Below, in pieces: positions 40,603-48,544 of a stretch of 64,000 nt of DNA. A program made the translations under genes and the position numbers. The number at the start of each line of letters is the position of its first letter. Position 1 is the stretch's first letter. The notes beneath the pieces are model-generated. The model did no database searches. It was not told where the DNA came from and saw only the letters and a list, made by a program, of their open reading frames with translations. Source of the DNA: Acidobacteriota bacterium (lineage in GTDB: Bacteria > Acidobacteriota > Vicinamibacteria > Vicinamibacterales > UBA823); NCBI GenBank assembly GCA_002730525.1, contig PCAK01000028.1, positions 31,594 through 95,593 of the forward strand, in the 5' to 3' direction.

Positions 40603-41295
40603 CTACAGCGTCTTCAGGAACGCGAGCAGTTCGAGGTGGAACTCATCGGGCCGGTCGAGGTAGGCGGGGTGGCTCGCGCCTTCGAGAATCAGCGTCGTGC
40701 CGCCGAGTGCATCCGCGAGGACATCGGCTTGCGCCACCGGAAAGACCGTGTCGTTCTCGCCCCAGACGACCAGCGTCGGCACCTTGGCGTCGTGCAACTC
40801 GCCCTTGTACTGGTCGATCCCGACCGGCGCGACCAGGACGTAGCCGGCGACCCTGTCGGCGTGGCGGGCGACGAACGGCAGGCTGAAGCCGCCGCTCATC
40901 GACGGTGACACGATCGCGACCTTCTCACCCGGCAGGAGCGCGTCCAGGGCCTTGGACAGGTAACCCTCAGGGGCGACCGACGAGCGTTCGGAGTTTCCGT
41001 AGCCGGGCAGGTCGAGCGCGACGACGTGATGTCCCGCCTCGGCCAGGCGCTCGATCGTCCCGAGTTCGCGCCAGGTCTCCGACGTGAACCGCATCCCGTG
41101 GAGCAGAACGACGGTCTGGCCGCCGGCCGGCCCGGCTTCGAGATAGCGGACCCGGCTGGCCTCCACCGTCACGTCGTGGACCGTGATCTCTTGGGTCGCC
41201 ATGACCAGCGTGCTCCAACCTGCGGCCGCAGCCAACAACACGATCAGGGCCGAGAACGTCACGACTCGTGGCCGAGCTCGCCGGTTGCGAGCCAC
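40603..41295 (-). CDS. Alpha/beta hydrolase, ABHD14-like
   Basis: The 230-residue protein shows motifs seen in the animal ABHD14/CIB family: LLHGMRFTSETWRELG, IVSPSMSGGFSLPF and ASHPAYLDRPDEF. The catalytic triad is Ser132 (PSMSG), Asp182 (GENDTV) and His209 (ASHP). An N-terminal membrane or signal helix (FSALIVLLAAAAGW) suggests a periplasmic anchor. The start is a GTG at 41295 inside the sulfotransferase remnant, so the N-terminus might have been altered by that event; a Met at residue 32 (MATQEITVHD) may be the native start. ABHD14B in mammals is reported as a lysine deacetylase, but the bacterial substrate is unknown. Confidence 0.75.
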   Translation of the reverse strand: MARNRRARPRVVTFSALIVLLAAAAGWSTLVMATQEITVHDVTVEASRVRYLEAGPAGGQTVVLLHGMRFTSETWRELGTIERLAEAGHHVVALDLPGYGNSERSSVAPEGYLSKALDALLPGEKVAIVSPSMSGGFSLPFVARHADRVAGYVLVAPVGIDQYKGELHDAKVPTLVVWGENDTVFPVAQADVLADALGGTTLILEGASHPAYLDRPDEFHLELLAFLKTL

Positions 41296-41420
41296 CGCGC
41301 CCAGGTGCCGACGACGATGTCGTCGTCGCGGAACGCGAAACCGTCCCAGCGTGTCGAATCCATCGCATTGTTATGGAACTCGCTGGTCTTCGTTGGCGCC
41401 GCGGTTGTCGTGTCAGACAT
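41259..41420 (-). pseudogene. Remnant of a sulfotransferase gene (N-terminus only)
   Basis: From the ATG at 41420 the frame reads MSDTTTAAPTKTSEFHNN, then DSTRWDGFAFRDDDIVVGTW, and stops after 53 residues. FRDDDIVVGTWA is very similar to the segment directly before the PAPS-binding loop (AKSGTTW) of bacterial sulfotransferases, which is lost. The downstream sequence continues as the ABHD14-like hydrolase gene, whose GTG start lies inside this frame. So about 200 or more codons are missing. No ribosome-binding site is obvious. The assignment rests on one motif; if it is wrong, this is an unexplained short ORF. Confidence 0.5.
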
Positions 41421-41465
41421 GTCAGGGCCCGCTGAGTGCTCGAGGGTTCGCCGTCGGCAGCGCCG

Positions 41466-42575
41466 CTAGCTCCCGAAGATCTCCATCCCGGGGAACGTCA
41501 GCGCGAGGCCATACCAGCGGCTGAAGAACTGCTGCGGGCGCTCCGCGTCCAGCCGCGCGCCGGCGGCATCGTAGAGGGCACCCATCTTGACCGTCCCGCC
41601 GCCCTCGAGGTGCACCTCCCGGTCCTGGAGCGTTGCGCTCGACGCATCCACGAAGATGGCGGCCGGCGTGAAGGTCTTGCTGTCGACGAACAGCAGCAGT
41701 CGTCGCCCATCGATCTCATCGATGAGCGCGCCGTGCTCCTCGATCAGATCCATCGGGTAGAACCGAAGAGTGTCGGCCGTCACGATCCCGAGTCCCATCG
41801 ACATGCGCTGAAATCTGGCGTCTTCTGTCCCGAGGGTCTCGATGAACATGCCCTGCATCCGCTCGTCCACGTTCCGCGGCCCGAGCCGTTCGAGCCCCGG
41901 CGTGAAGTTTCCGAACTCGCGACCGCCCGCCAGGTAGGGTCGATCCGAGATCGCCAGTTGCATCTCCGGACCGTAGACCAGCGCCTGCTCGACACTCATC
42001 TGCAGCAGATTGCCCATCGGGCCGAGGGTGCGGCCGACGTGTGGACCGTAGAGCGCCTCCCCGGTCATGTGATTCCACAGCGTCTTGCTCTCGACGTCCT
42101 GCATGATGAAGAGCGCGTCGTACAGTCCCACGTTCTCGAAGCGCGGCATCCGGCCGTCGATCGTCGGAACCAGACTGGTTCCGCTGTTGCAGACGACTCA
42201 AAAAGTCGCCATCCAGTCCTTGCCACCGGTGCGGCCCTGCGCGAGGTGGTGGAACGCCATCTGATCGCGCAGGAACGCCAGCGGCCCGCCGGCCGTCTCG
42301 ATGACGAGCAGCAGCGTATCCGCGGCGACCCGGTCGTCTTCGAGTGCCCCGCTGAGCGATTCGGTTTCCTCGACGTGGAACGTCTCGAACCAACCGTTCC
42401 CCGCGTTCGAGAAGCGATCGATGTCGAACCCGTCCAGCGCCGGGCCGTCGGGCAGATCGACGGGAAGGCTCTGCCGTTGGGCGCCGAGGCGAGCAGGAGA
42501 CAGGACGCCGGCCGCTCCCATCATCAGTAGCAGGCCCAACACCCTCGCCGTGTGACTCCTAGCAGATGCTTTCAC
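41466..42575 (-). CDS. DUF3179 protein with in-frame TGA at the CxxC position, candidate selenoprotein
   Basis: Two frames in the same reading phase, 42198-42575 and 41466-42149, are separated only by a TGA at 42198-42200. Read through, they give one 369-residue DUF3179 protein. A signal peptide (VLGLLLMMGAAGVL) is followed by the domain, with GGPLAFLRDQMAFH, then WMATF-U-VVCNSG, then GLYDALFIMQD, TLWNHMTGEALYGP and the C-terminal PGMEIFGS. In DUF3179 the expected motif is a CxxC of the type TFCPLCN, so the TGA falls on the first cysteine (UVVC). Residue 126 would be selenocysteine. A GTG start at 42575 has AGGAGG 8 nt upstream. A possible SECIS hairpin follows the TGA. Alternatives are a nonsense mutation from a cysteine TGC codon, or sequencing error. 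The gene is downstream of the PD40 gene in the same direction. Confidence 0.65.
42165..42183 (-). promoter_or_regulatory. Candidate bacterial SECIS element in the DUF3179 gene
   Basis: On the minus strand the RNA folds as CGGAACCA-GUC-UGGUUCCG: a perfect 8-bp stem with a 3-nt loop. The loop begins 22 nt after the UGA, and its first base is G, as known bacterial SECIS models require (short apical loop with G near its start, 16-37 nt from UGA). The codons in the stem include AGT and GTT, unusual in this GC3-rich gene, consistent with pairing constraint. The loop length of 3 nt is at the lower limit of the published models as I know them. Confidence 0.6.
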
Positions 42576-42632
42576 CGTGAGCTCCCTCCTGCGAACCCGA
42601 CCAACCGGACGGACGGACTGCGTAGCACTGCC

Positions 42633-43628
42633 CTACCGCACCGGATCAGAAGCGGTCACCAGGTTCGTCTTGTTGGTACAGAAGATGTCGACGGAACCAA
42701 AACTGTTGTCCGACCGGCTGGAGAACCAGGTGATCGTCTCGGCGCCCGGCGGCAGCGCCGGGCACATGTCAGCCGAACTGGTATTCACCTGTGGGCCCAG
42801 GTTCACCGCCGGACCCCACTCGTTCTCGCCCAGGCTGTCGGAGGCCCAGATGTCCATGCCGCCCAGGCCTCCCGGTCGACCGGAGGTGAAGTAGACCGTG
42901 CCTGCCGCGTCCTGAGAGAAGTGGAACTCCTCTGCCGCCGTGTTGATGTTCGGCCCCTGATTCACCGGGTCCTGCCAGGCACCGCCGGCATCCTGCTGTG
43001 AGCACCAGATGTCGGAGCCGCCGTAGCCGCCGTCGCGCATCGACGCAAAGCACAACGTTCGACCATCCTGAAGGATGGCCGGGCAGTGCTCGTTGCCGAC
43101 GTCGGTGCTGATCGGCGCGGGCATCAACTCCGGGGTGGTCCAAACGCCATTCACCTTGTGCGTGACGAAGAGATCGTTGTTGTTGCGAGGCTCCGTCGTC
43201 GCCAGCCGGTCCGACTTGAAGTAGATGGTGTTGCCGTCGGCCGTGATCCAGGGCTCGCGATCGTCGCCGAGGCGCAACGGGTCGACGTCGGTGGCCGGCG
43301 CCGCGTTCACCGGAATGCCCATGTTCACCGGCGTATTCCACGACCCGGTCTCCGGATTGAACGTGGCAATGTAGAGATCCCTCGGGTCGCCGGGCGCAAC
43401 GGCGAAATCCTCCCTCGCGCTGCAATAGACCATGGTGCCGTCGGCGGCGAACGAAAGCTCGCCCTCGGTCCACATCGTATTGATCGGTTCGCCAATGTTG
43501 TGGACCGCAAGATCGACCCAGTTCTGTTGCCCTGCGCTCTGTTGCCCTGCCGAGGCGAGGTTCGGACTGCTCGTCGCCACTGCTGCACAAACAATTGCGC
43601 CGATTCCCATCATCTTGCTCATCGTCAT
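42633..43628 (-). CDS. Exported PD40/TolB-like beta-propeller protein
   Basis: The 331-residue protein (ATG 43628, GGGGAG upstream) has a signal peptide (MMGIGAIVCAAVATSSP) and several WD40-like (PD40) blades: ELSFAADGTMVYCSAR, EPWITADGNTIYFKSDR, CPAILQDGRTLCFASMRDGGYGG, FHFSQDAAGTVYFTSGRPGG and CPALPPGAETITWFSSRSDN. The fold binds proteins or sugars in the periplasm; no catalytic residue is evident. It precedes the DUF3179 gene by 57 bp. The function is unknown. Confidence 0.8.
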   Translation of the reverse strand: MTMSKMMGIGAIVCAAVATSSPNLASAGQQSAGQQNWVDLAVHNIGEPINTMWTEGELSFAADGTMVYCSAREDFAVAPGDPRDLYIATFNPETGSWNTPVNMGIPVNAAPATDVDPLRLGDDREPWITADGNTIYFKSDRLATTEPRNNNDLFVTHKVNGVWTTPELMPAPISTDVGNEHCPAILQDGRTLCFASMRDGGYGGSDIWCSQQDAGGAWQDPVNQGPNINTAAEEFHFSQDAAGTVYFTSGRPGGLGGMDIWASDSLGENEWGPAVNLGPQVNTSSADMCPALPPGAETITWFSSRSDNSFGSVDIFCTNKTNLVTASDPVR

Positions 43629-43785
43629 CTTTCTCTCTCCCCAACTCGCACACTGCACCAGGGCAGTCCGTCAGCGCGCCTTCGGGAAGCGCGGCCAGGG
43701 GCATCAAAGAAGGAACACCGGATTATAGCGGGATCTCGGCACAAGCCTGGCGTTGATCTTGGTGCTAGAATCCGGGAGCGCGAGC

Positions 43786-44025
43786 GTGGACCTGACGGAA
43801 ATGGAGCAACTACTCAGAAACGTCGACCAGCGACTGGCGCACGTCGAGCAGTTTCTGCCAACCCTGGCGACGAAGGCCGAACTGGCGGAGGTTCGGACCG
43901 AGATCCGGACTGAAGCAAGAGAAACTCGCCGTCACTTCGACGTCGTCGCCGAGAGCCTTCGCGACGACATCCGGTTGCTGGCGGACGGACTCGTGGGTGT
44001 GACCCAGCGCCCCGACCGCATGTAG
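43786..44025 (+). CDS. Small coiled-coil hypothetical protein
   Basis: The 79-residue protein starts at GTG 43786, with GGGAG about 7 nt upstream, and reads VDLTEMEQLLRNVDQRLAHVEQFLPTL. A helical heptad pattern (KAELAEVRTEIRTEARETRR, DVVAESLRDDIRLLADGLVG) suggests a coiled coil. Similar short, charged coiled-coil proteins are common next to unrelated genes and have no assigned function. An ATG at 43801 is another possible start. The gene lies between the divergent PD40 gene and the 3' end of the Lol-like operon. Confidence 0.6.
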   Translation: MDLTEMEQLLRNVDQRLAHVEQFLPTLATKAELAEVRTEIRTEARETRRHFDVVAESLRDDIRLLADGLVGVTQRPDRM

Positions 44026-44052
44026 CACCTCCGAACACCGAAGCAGCCTCAA

Positions 44053-45294
44053 CTAGAAGTGCCAGCTCAACGAGACGAACGCGGTCACGCCCGTCAGGCC
44101 GTACTCAGACGGCAGCGGTCGAGCCAGCGTCGATTCGTCGTCGCCAAAACCGAAGAACAATCCGCCGTTGAGGCTCGCTTCGTTGCTGACCGAGTAGGCG
44201 AAGCTCGGCGAGACGAGCGAGCTCTGGTCGTGCGCGTTGAAGATCCAGAGGCCGCTGAGACTCCAGAGCGGATGCAGCTGGTACGACCCCTGCACCACTG
44301 TCTCGTCCCGGCCAAGTACTTGGAGCTCGCCGCGCAGAAACGGCTCCGAAACGAGCAGCGCCACGTAGTCGTCGGGTTCGGACGCGGCCAGCTCGTCGTG
44401 CTGGTACTCGACGAGGAGAAACAGATCCCGGCCGTTGACTTGCACCTGGCGGTCGAGGCCGAGGCTGCCTCGGAAGATGACGGAGTCGTCGAGCTGTCGC
44501 ACGACCCCCTCCCCGCGAACCGCCCAGGCACCGATCGACCCGGCCGCGCCGACCGCGCCGACCGCATCGCCGTAGAGCGTGCCGCCCCAGCCCGACAGCT
44601 CCCAGTTGGCAATCGTCGTGAGGCCGCGCGCAAGCGCCGTCACTTCTTCAACGTCCGACGTCGTCGGCGCACGGCCGAGCCCGGCCGGCATCACATCGTC
44701 GACGAACTCGTTCCGGGTCCCACGGACGACGACATCGATCTCACTCAGCGGGCTCGGGTAGATCCGCAGGCGGGCGGCGTCGACCCCGGCCCGGAACTGC
44801 CGGAACGGATCGGCCGGACTGAACGGGAGGAACGGGTCGCCAGGGGTCAGAAAGAGCGTCGTGCCCCACGAGACGGCCTGCCGGCCGGCGCTGAACTGAA
44901 CGGCGCGCGTCGGCCGCCAGCTCAGATTCAACCGGTCGAAGCGATGCTGCCAGAGCACGTGCTCCTCGTCGGTGATGGTCCACTGGAGATCCATCCACTC
45001 ACCGCCGCCGGGCACGACGCCGACCCCGCCGCGAGTCGGTTGCGTCCGGATGGTCGCCGCGTGCTCGTACGCCACCTCGACGGCGAGCCGATCCCAGTCG
45101 GGCTCGACCATCAGCCGGAACCGGTTGAAGTCGCTGGCCGTGCTCTCGCTCTCGGGGAGCGCGGTGGACCCGGTGACGAGTGGAACGGTCTGAAGGTAAC
45201 CGCTGGGCCAGGTGAACTGGGCCGCGGCCGGAGCGGCGACACCGGCAACGAAGGCGAGCTGGAGCCCGAGGGTGGCGAGCGTCGATCTGCTCAA
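44053..45294 (-). CDS. Outer-membrane beta-barrel protein of a Lol-like ABC operon
   Basis: A 413-residue exported protein (signal LGLQLAFVAGVAAPAAAQ). Alternating hydrophobic strands, an aromatic C-terminus and the terminal residues SLSWHF (Phe at the end) fit an outer-membrane beta barrel. Motif-like pieces such as LNLSWRPTRAVQFSAGRQAVSWGT and WIFNAHDQSSLVSP are seen. The ATG overlaps the ATPase gene's stop (ATGA), so translation is coupled. In comparable loci, a barrel protein may receive the cargo of the exporter. No family name is assigned with certainty. Confidence 0.7.
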   Translation of the reverse strand: MSRSTLATLGLQLAFVAGVAAPAAAQFTWPSGYLQTVPLVTGSTALPESESTASDFNRFRLMVEPDWDRLAVEVAYEHAATIRTQPTRGGVGVVPGGGEWMDLQWTITDEEHVLWQHRFDRLNLSWRPTRAVQFSAGRQAVSWGTTLFLTPGDPFLPFSPADPFRQFRAGVDAARLRIYPSPLSEIDVVVRGTRNEFVDDVMPAGLGRAPTTSDVEEVTALARGLTTIANWELSGWGGTLYGDAVGAVGAAGSIGAWAVRGEGVVRQLDDSVIFRGSLGLDRQVQVNGRDLFLLVEYQHDELAASEPDDYVALLVSEPFLRGELQVLGRDETVVQGSYQLHPLWSLSGLWIFNAHDQSSLVSPSFAYSVSNEASLNGGLFFGFGDDESTLARPLPSEYGLTGVTAFVSLSWHF

Positions 45295-45992
45295 GATCGG
45301 ACCTTGTCCGACTCGATCGCGCCATCGACCATCCGCACCAGCCGTCGGCAGCGCTCCATCACCCGGGTGTCGTGCGTGGCGAAGACGAACGTGATGCCGA
45401 GATCCTCATTCAGCTCGCGCATGACGTCGAGCAAGGCGTCGCTCGCCGCCGAGTCGAGGTTCGCCGTCGGCTCGTCGGCCAGGACGAGCGCCGGCTTGCT
45501 CGCGACCGAGCGGACGACGGCGACCCGCTGCTGCTGTCCGCCCGAGAGCTTCCTGGGGCGGCGACCTTCCATGCCATCGAGACCGATCCGCTTGAACAGC
45601 TCGCCGACGCGCGCAGCGCGTTCGTCGGGATCGATGCCCTGGAGTAGCATCGGAAACTCCGCGTTCTCCATCGCCGTCAGGACCGGCAGCAGATTGTAGG
45701 CCTGGAAGACGAAGCCGACCTGTCCCAGCCGGAGCCGCGCCAGTTCGGGGTTCGACATCTCGGTCAGGTTTCGACCCGCCACCCAGACTTGGCCCCGACT
45801 CGGGCGGGTCAAGCCGCCAATGACGTTCAGCAGCGTCGTCTTGCCCGAGCCCGAGGGACCGGCCAGCGCCGTGAACTCGCCACGCGCGATCTCGATCGTC
45901 ACATCTCGGACCGCGTGAATCTCCTCGGCCTCCTGGTGGAAGGTCTTCCAGACATGTTCGGTGCGAACGGCGGAGGTCGTTGGGTCGGTCAT
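45291..45992 (-). CDS. ABC transporter ATP-binding protein, LolD/MacB type
   Basis: The 233-residue ATPase has Walker A GPSGSGKTTLLN, Q-loop FVFQAYNLLPVLTAMENAEFP, signature LSGGQQQRVAVVRS, Walker B ALVLADEPTANLDS and the His switch ATHDTRVM. It belongs to the LolD/MacB/FtsE-type family of non-canonical mechanotransmission ABC systems. The two FtsX-like permease genes are directly upstream, and the outer-membrane barrel follows with a 4-bp overlap. It acts on the inner face of the cytoplasmic membrane. It is not a classical importer because no substrate-binding protein of that type is near. Confidence 0.9.
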   Translation of the reverse strand: MTDPTTSAVRTEHVWKTFHQEAEEIHAVRDVTIEIARGEFTALAGPSGSGKTTLLNVIGGLTRPSRGQVWVAGRNLTEMSNPELARLRLGQVGFVFQAYNLLPVLTAMENAEFPMLLQGIDPDERAARVGELFKRIGLDGMEGRRPRKLSGGQQQRVAVVRSVASKPALVLADEPTANLDSAASDALLDVMRELNEDLGITFVFATHDTRVMERCRRLVRMVDGAIESDKVRS

Positions 45993-46004
45993 GATGCGCT
46001 GCGG

Positions 46005-47279
46005 CTACCGATCGAACTTCATCGATTCGGTCACGTCGATCCGGGCCGCTCGGATGGCCGGATAGATCGAGGCGACGGTGCCGATGAACAGGATGAACGT
46101 GATCGACTGGGCGAATCGGCTCGGCCGGAAGAGCGGAATGATGACCGGGTCGATCACCACGCCGGAAAAGGTCATCTCCTCGCCCATCATCCCGGAGAAG
46201 TCGAGCCCGTCGCCGAAGAAGTACCAGGTCAAGAAGGCCCCGAGCGCGATGCCGATGACGGCGCTCACCGCGGTCAGCGACAGCCCTTCGAACAGCACGA
46301 CCGCGCCAGTCTGCCCCGGGGTCAGGCCGAGTGCCTGGAGGACGCCAAACTCGCGGTGCCGGTGCATGACCGACATGAGCACAGTGTTGACGATGCCGAA
46401 CCCGATGATAACGAACAGGATCCCGTAGACGAGGTAGTTGCCGAAATCGTCGATCGCCACCGCGGCGGCGAGTTCGGGCATCGCCTCGCGCCAGCCGATC
46501 ACTGCCGCTTCACCCTCGGCGATCGGGTCCCGCAGTTCGGCCCTGAGCGTCCGCACGAGGCCGGACACCGCGGCGCTGTCGGCAACCAGGACCCCGATGT
46601 TGGTCACGTCCTCGCCCGACCCCAGCCATTCGCCCGCGGTGGCGAGCGGCATATGGATCAATGACTGATCGATCTCGGGGACACCGCTTCGGTAGATACC
46701 TACGACTCGCACGAGCTGCCCGGCAATCTCCTTCTGGGCGTCCTGTGCGGTCAGCACAAGGCGCGAGTCGAGCCGGAGGCCGAGCGCCTCGGCCAGCGTC
46801 ACCCCGACATAGGCGGCCAGACGGTCATCGGGCTCCAGGTACCGACCCTCGACCGTCTGGTCGTCGATCGTGCCGAACGCGGCTTCGGCGACCGGGTCGA
46901 CCGCCATGATCCGGGCAGGTCGTGCACCGGCCGCCGAACTGGCCATGCCGGTGACGGTGAGCTTCGCGGACGCGGTCGTCACCTGCGCGGCAACAGCCGG
47001 CGACCGGAGTACCGCCTCAACCGCGTCGCGGGCCGCGGCCGGTAGACGATCTTCAAGTTTCCGACCCGATCGGAAACGCGGGTGCTCGATCGCCACGTGC
47101 CCGCTGCCCATCCTGACGCCGGAATCGATCCACTCCTCGTGGGTGCCATCCCCGAGCGACAGCGAGAACATCAGCGTCCCGCCGCCAATGACCATCGCCG
47201 ACGCGGTCAGAATCGTCCGGCGCAGTTGCCGGCGCAGATTCCTGAAGGCGAGCGTGACGAGGACGCCCAGATGTTCCAT
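46005..47279 (-). CDS. ABC transporter permease, FtsX/MacB-like (second)
   Basis: The 424-residue permease (ATG 47279, MEHLGVLVTLAFRNLRRQLRRT) has one N-terminal helix, a large periplasmic domain (about residues 45-270) and three C-terminal helices (YLVYGILFVIIGFGIVNTVL, LFEGLSLTAVSAVIGIALGAF, ITFILFIGTVASIYP). It carries FtsX signature residues such as RHREFGVLQALGLTPGQ. Its stop is 12 bp before the ATPase gene; its start overlaps the previous permease's stop by one base (TGATG). It forms a heterodimer with the other permease, resembling LolC/LolE. Confidence 0.85.
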   Translation of the reverse strand: MEHLGVLVTLAFRNLRRQLRRTILTASAMVIGGGTLMFSLSLGDGTHEEWIDSGVRMGSGHVAIEHPRFRSGRKLEDRLPAAARDAVEAVLRSPAVAAQVTTASAKLTVTGMASSAAGARPARIMAVDPVAEAAFGTIDDQTVEGRYLEPDDRLAAYVGVTLAEALGLRLDSRLVLTAQDAQKEIAGQLVRVVGIYRSGVPEIDQSLIHMPLATAGEWLGSGEDVTNIGVLVADSAAVSGLVRTLRAELRDPIAEGEAAVIGWREAMPELAAAVAIDDFGNYLVYGILFVIIGFGIVNTVLMSVMHRHREFGVLQALGLTPGQTGAVVLFEGLSLTAVSAVIGIALGAFLTWYFFGDGLDFSGMMGEEMTFSGVVIDPVIIPLFRPSRFAQSITFILFIGTVASIYPAIRAARIDVTESMKFDR

Positions 47280-48538
47280 CACGACCCCGAAAGCGTGTCG
47301 GCCGGGGGCACGCGTGCCGCGCGCACGGCGGGATAGATCGCCGCAAGGACGGCCGTCGCCAGCAGTGCGAACGCCGCCTGCGTCCAGACGACGAAGTTGT
47401 ATTCGACGCGCAGCGACGGCCGCATCAGCGCGCCCATCAGCGTGAGCTCGCCGTACAGCCAGCTCATGTCGGGCGGGGCGTTGTGAAACCAGACCATCAG
47501 CGGAAACGTGACCGCGGCGCCGACCAGCAGGCTGATAACGGCCATGCCGACCGCTTCGTAGAGCACCGCCAACACGATCCGGGACGGCGTGGTTCCGAGG
47601 GCCAACATGACGGCAAACTCCCGCCGGCGCTCGAAGGTCGCCATCAGCATCGTGTTGGCAACGCCGAACATCGCGATGAGGAACACGACCGCGAAGATGA
47701 TGAGGTAGAACGAGTCGATCAGCGAAACGTACTCGACCATCTCCGGCCGCAGCTCGATCCACCCAACGACCTCGGGCGCTGCCTCGCCACCCGTCAGGGC
47801 CGCCGCCAGCCGGTCGGCCGTCTCCTGTGCGACCCAGGGGTCGGCGGTCGACACCGACACCTCGTGGATCCGGCTCGGATCGAGCGTCAGCAGAATCTGG
47901 AGATCCTCGAGCGCGAACACCGAAAAGGCGGCGTCCAGCTCGGCCAGGCCCGTCCGATAGATGCCGGCGATCTGGAACAGACCGTTCCCCAGCGAGCCGT
48001 CGGCCCCAGGCGCCATCACCACCAGTTCATCGCCAACACCCGACTCGAGCTGACGCGCCAACTCGACGCCGATCACCACCTCGTTCCGTCCCGTCTGCGG
48101 CAGCCGTCCCTCGACCAGTTCGTCGAGAAACCGGCTGAGGCTGGTCTCGAGATCGGGATCGATCCCCATCAACATACCGGCCGACGTCGACTCGCCCGAA
48201 CTGAGGAGCCCGCCGCCGTAGACACGCGGCGCCGCGGCCACGACCGCGGGGTCGGCCAGCACCGTGGCGATCGTCGCCTCGACGTCGATCCCCTCCCGCC
48301 CGCCGATCGTGTCGTAGAGGCTCCGCTCCGGGCGGTAGTCGGCGTGATGGATTTCGATCTGACCGCTCACCAGGCCGGTGGCATTCTCGACCATCTCGGC
48401 GGAGATCCCCTCCGCCCACCCGACGATGAACACCACGGCGAAGTAGCCGACACCGAGGCCGAGGGCGGTGATGACGGTGCGCTTCGGATGCCGCCCGAGA
48501 TTCCGCCACCCGATGCGCCACCAGGCGCCGCCGCTCAT
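47279..48538 (-). CDS. ABC transporter permease, FtsX/MacB-like (first)
   Basis: The 419-residue permease (IGWRNLGRHPKRTVITALGLG) has the same layout: an N-terminal helix, a periplasmic domain of about 230 residues, and three C-terminal helices (FYLIIFAVVFLIAMFGVANTM, LYEAVGMAVISLLVGAAVTF, AAFALLATAVLAAIYPAV). RRREFAVMLALGTTPSRI is the family motif. Next to the related permease it completes an asymmetric pair, as in LolCE. It is 6 bp downstream of the LolA-like gene. It moves a hydrophobic cargo from the inner membrane to a periplasmic carrier by analogy to the Lol system. Confidence 0.85.
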   Translation of the reverse strand: MSGGAWWRIGWRNLGRHPKRTVITALGLGVGYFAVVFIVGWAEGISAEMVENATGLVSGQIEIHHADYRPERSLYDTIGGREGIDVEATIATVLADPAVVAAAPRVYGGGLLSSGESTSAGMLMGIDPDLETSLSRFLDELVEGRLPQTGRNEVVIGVELARQLESGVGDELVVMAPGADGSLGNGLFQIAGIYRTGLAELDAAFSVFALEDLQILLTLDPSRIHEVSVSTADPWVAQETADRLAAALTGGEAAPEVVGWIELRPEMVEYVSLIDSFYLIIFAVVFLIAMFGVANTMLMATFERRREFAVMLALGTTPSRIVLAVLYEAVGMAVISLLVGAAVTFPLMVWFHNAPPDMSWLYGELTLMGALMRPSLRVEYNFVVWTQAAFALLATAVLAAIYPAVRAARVPPADTLSGS

Positions 48539-48544
48539 CAGTGT

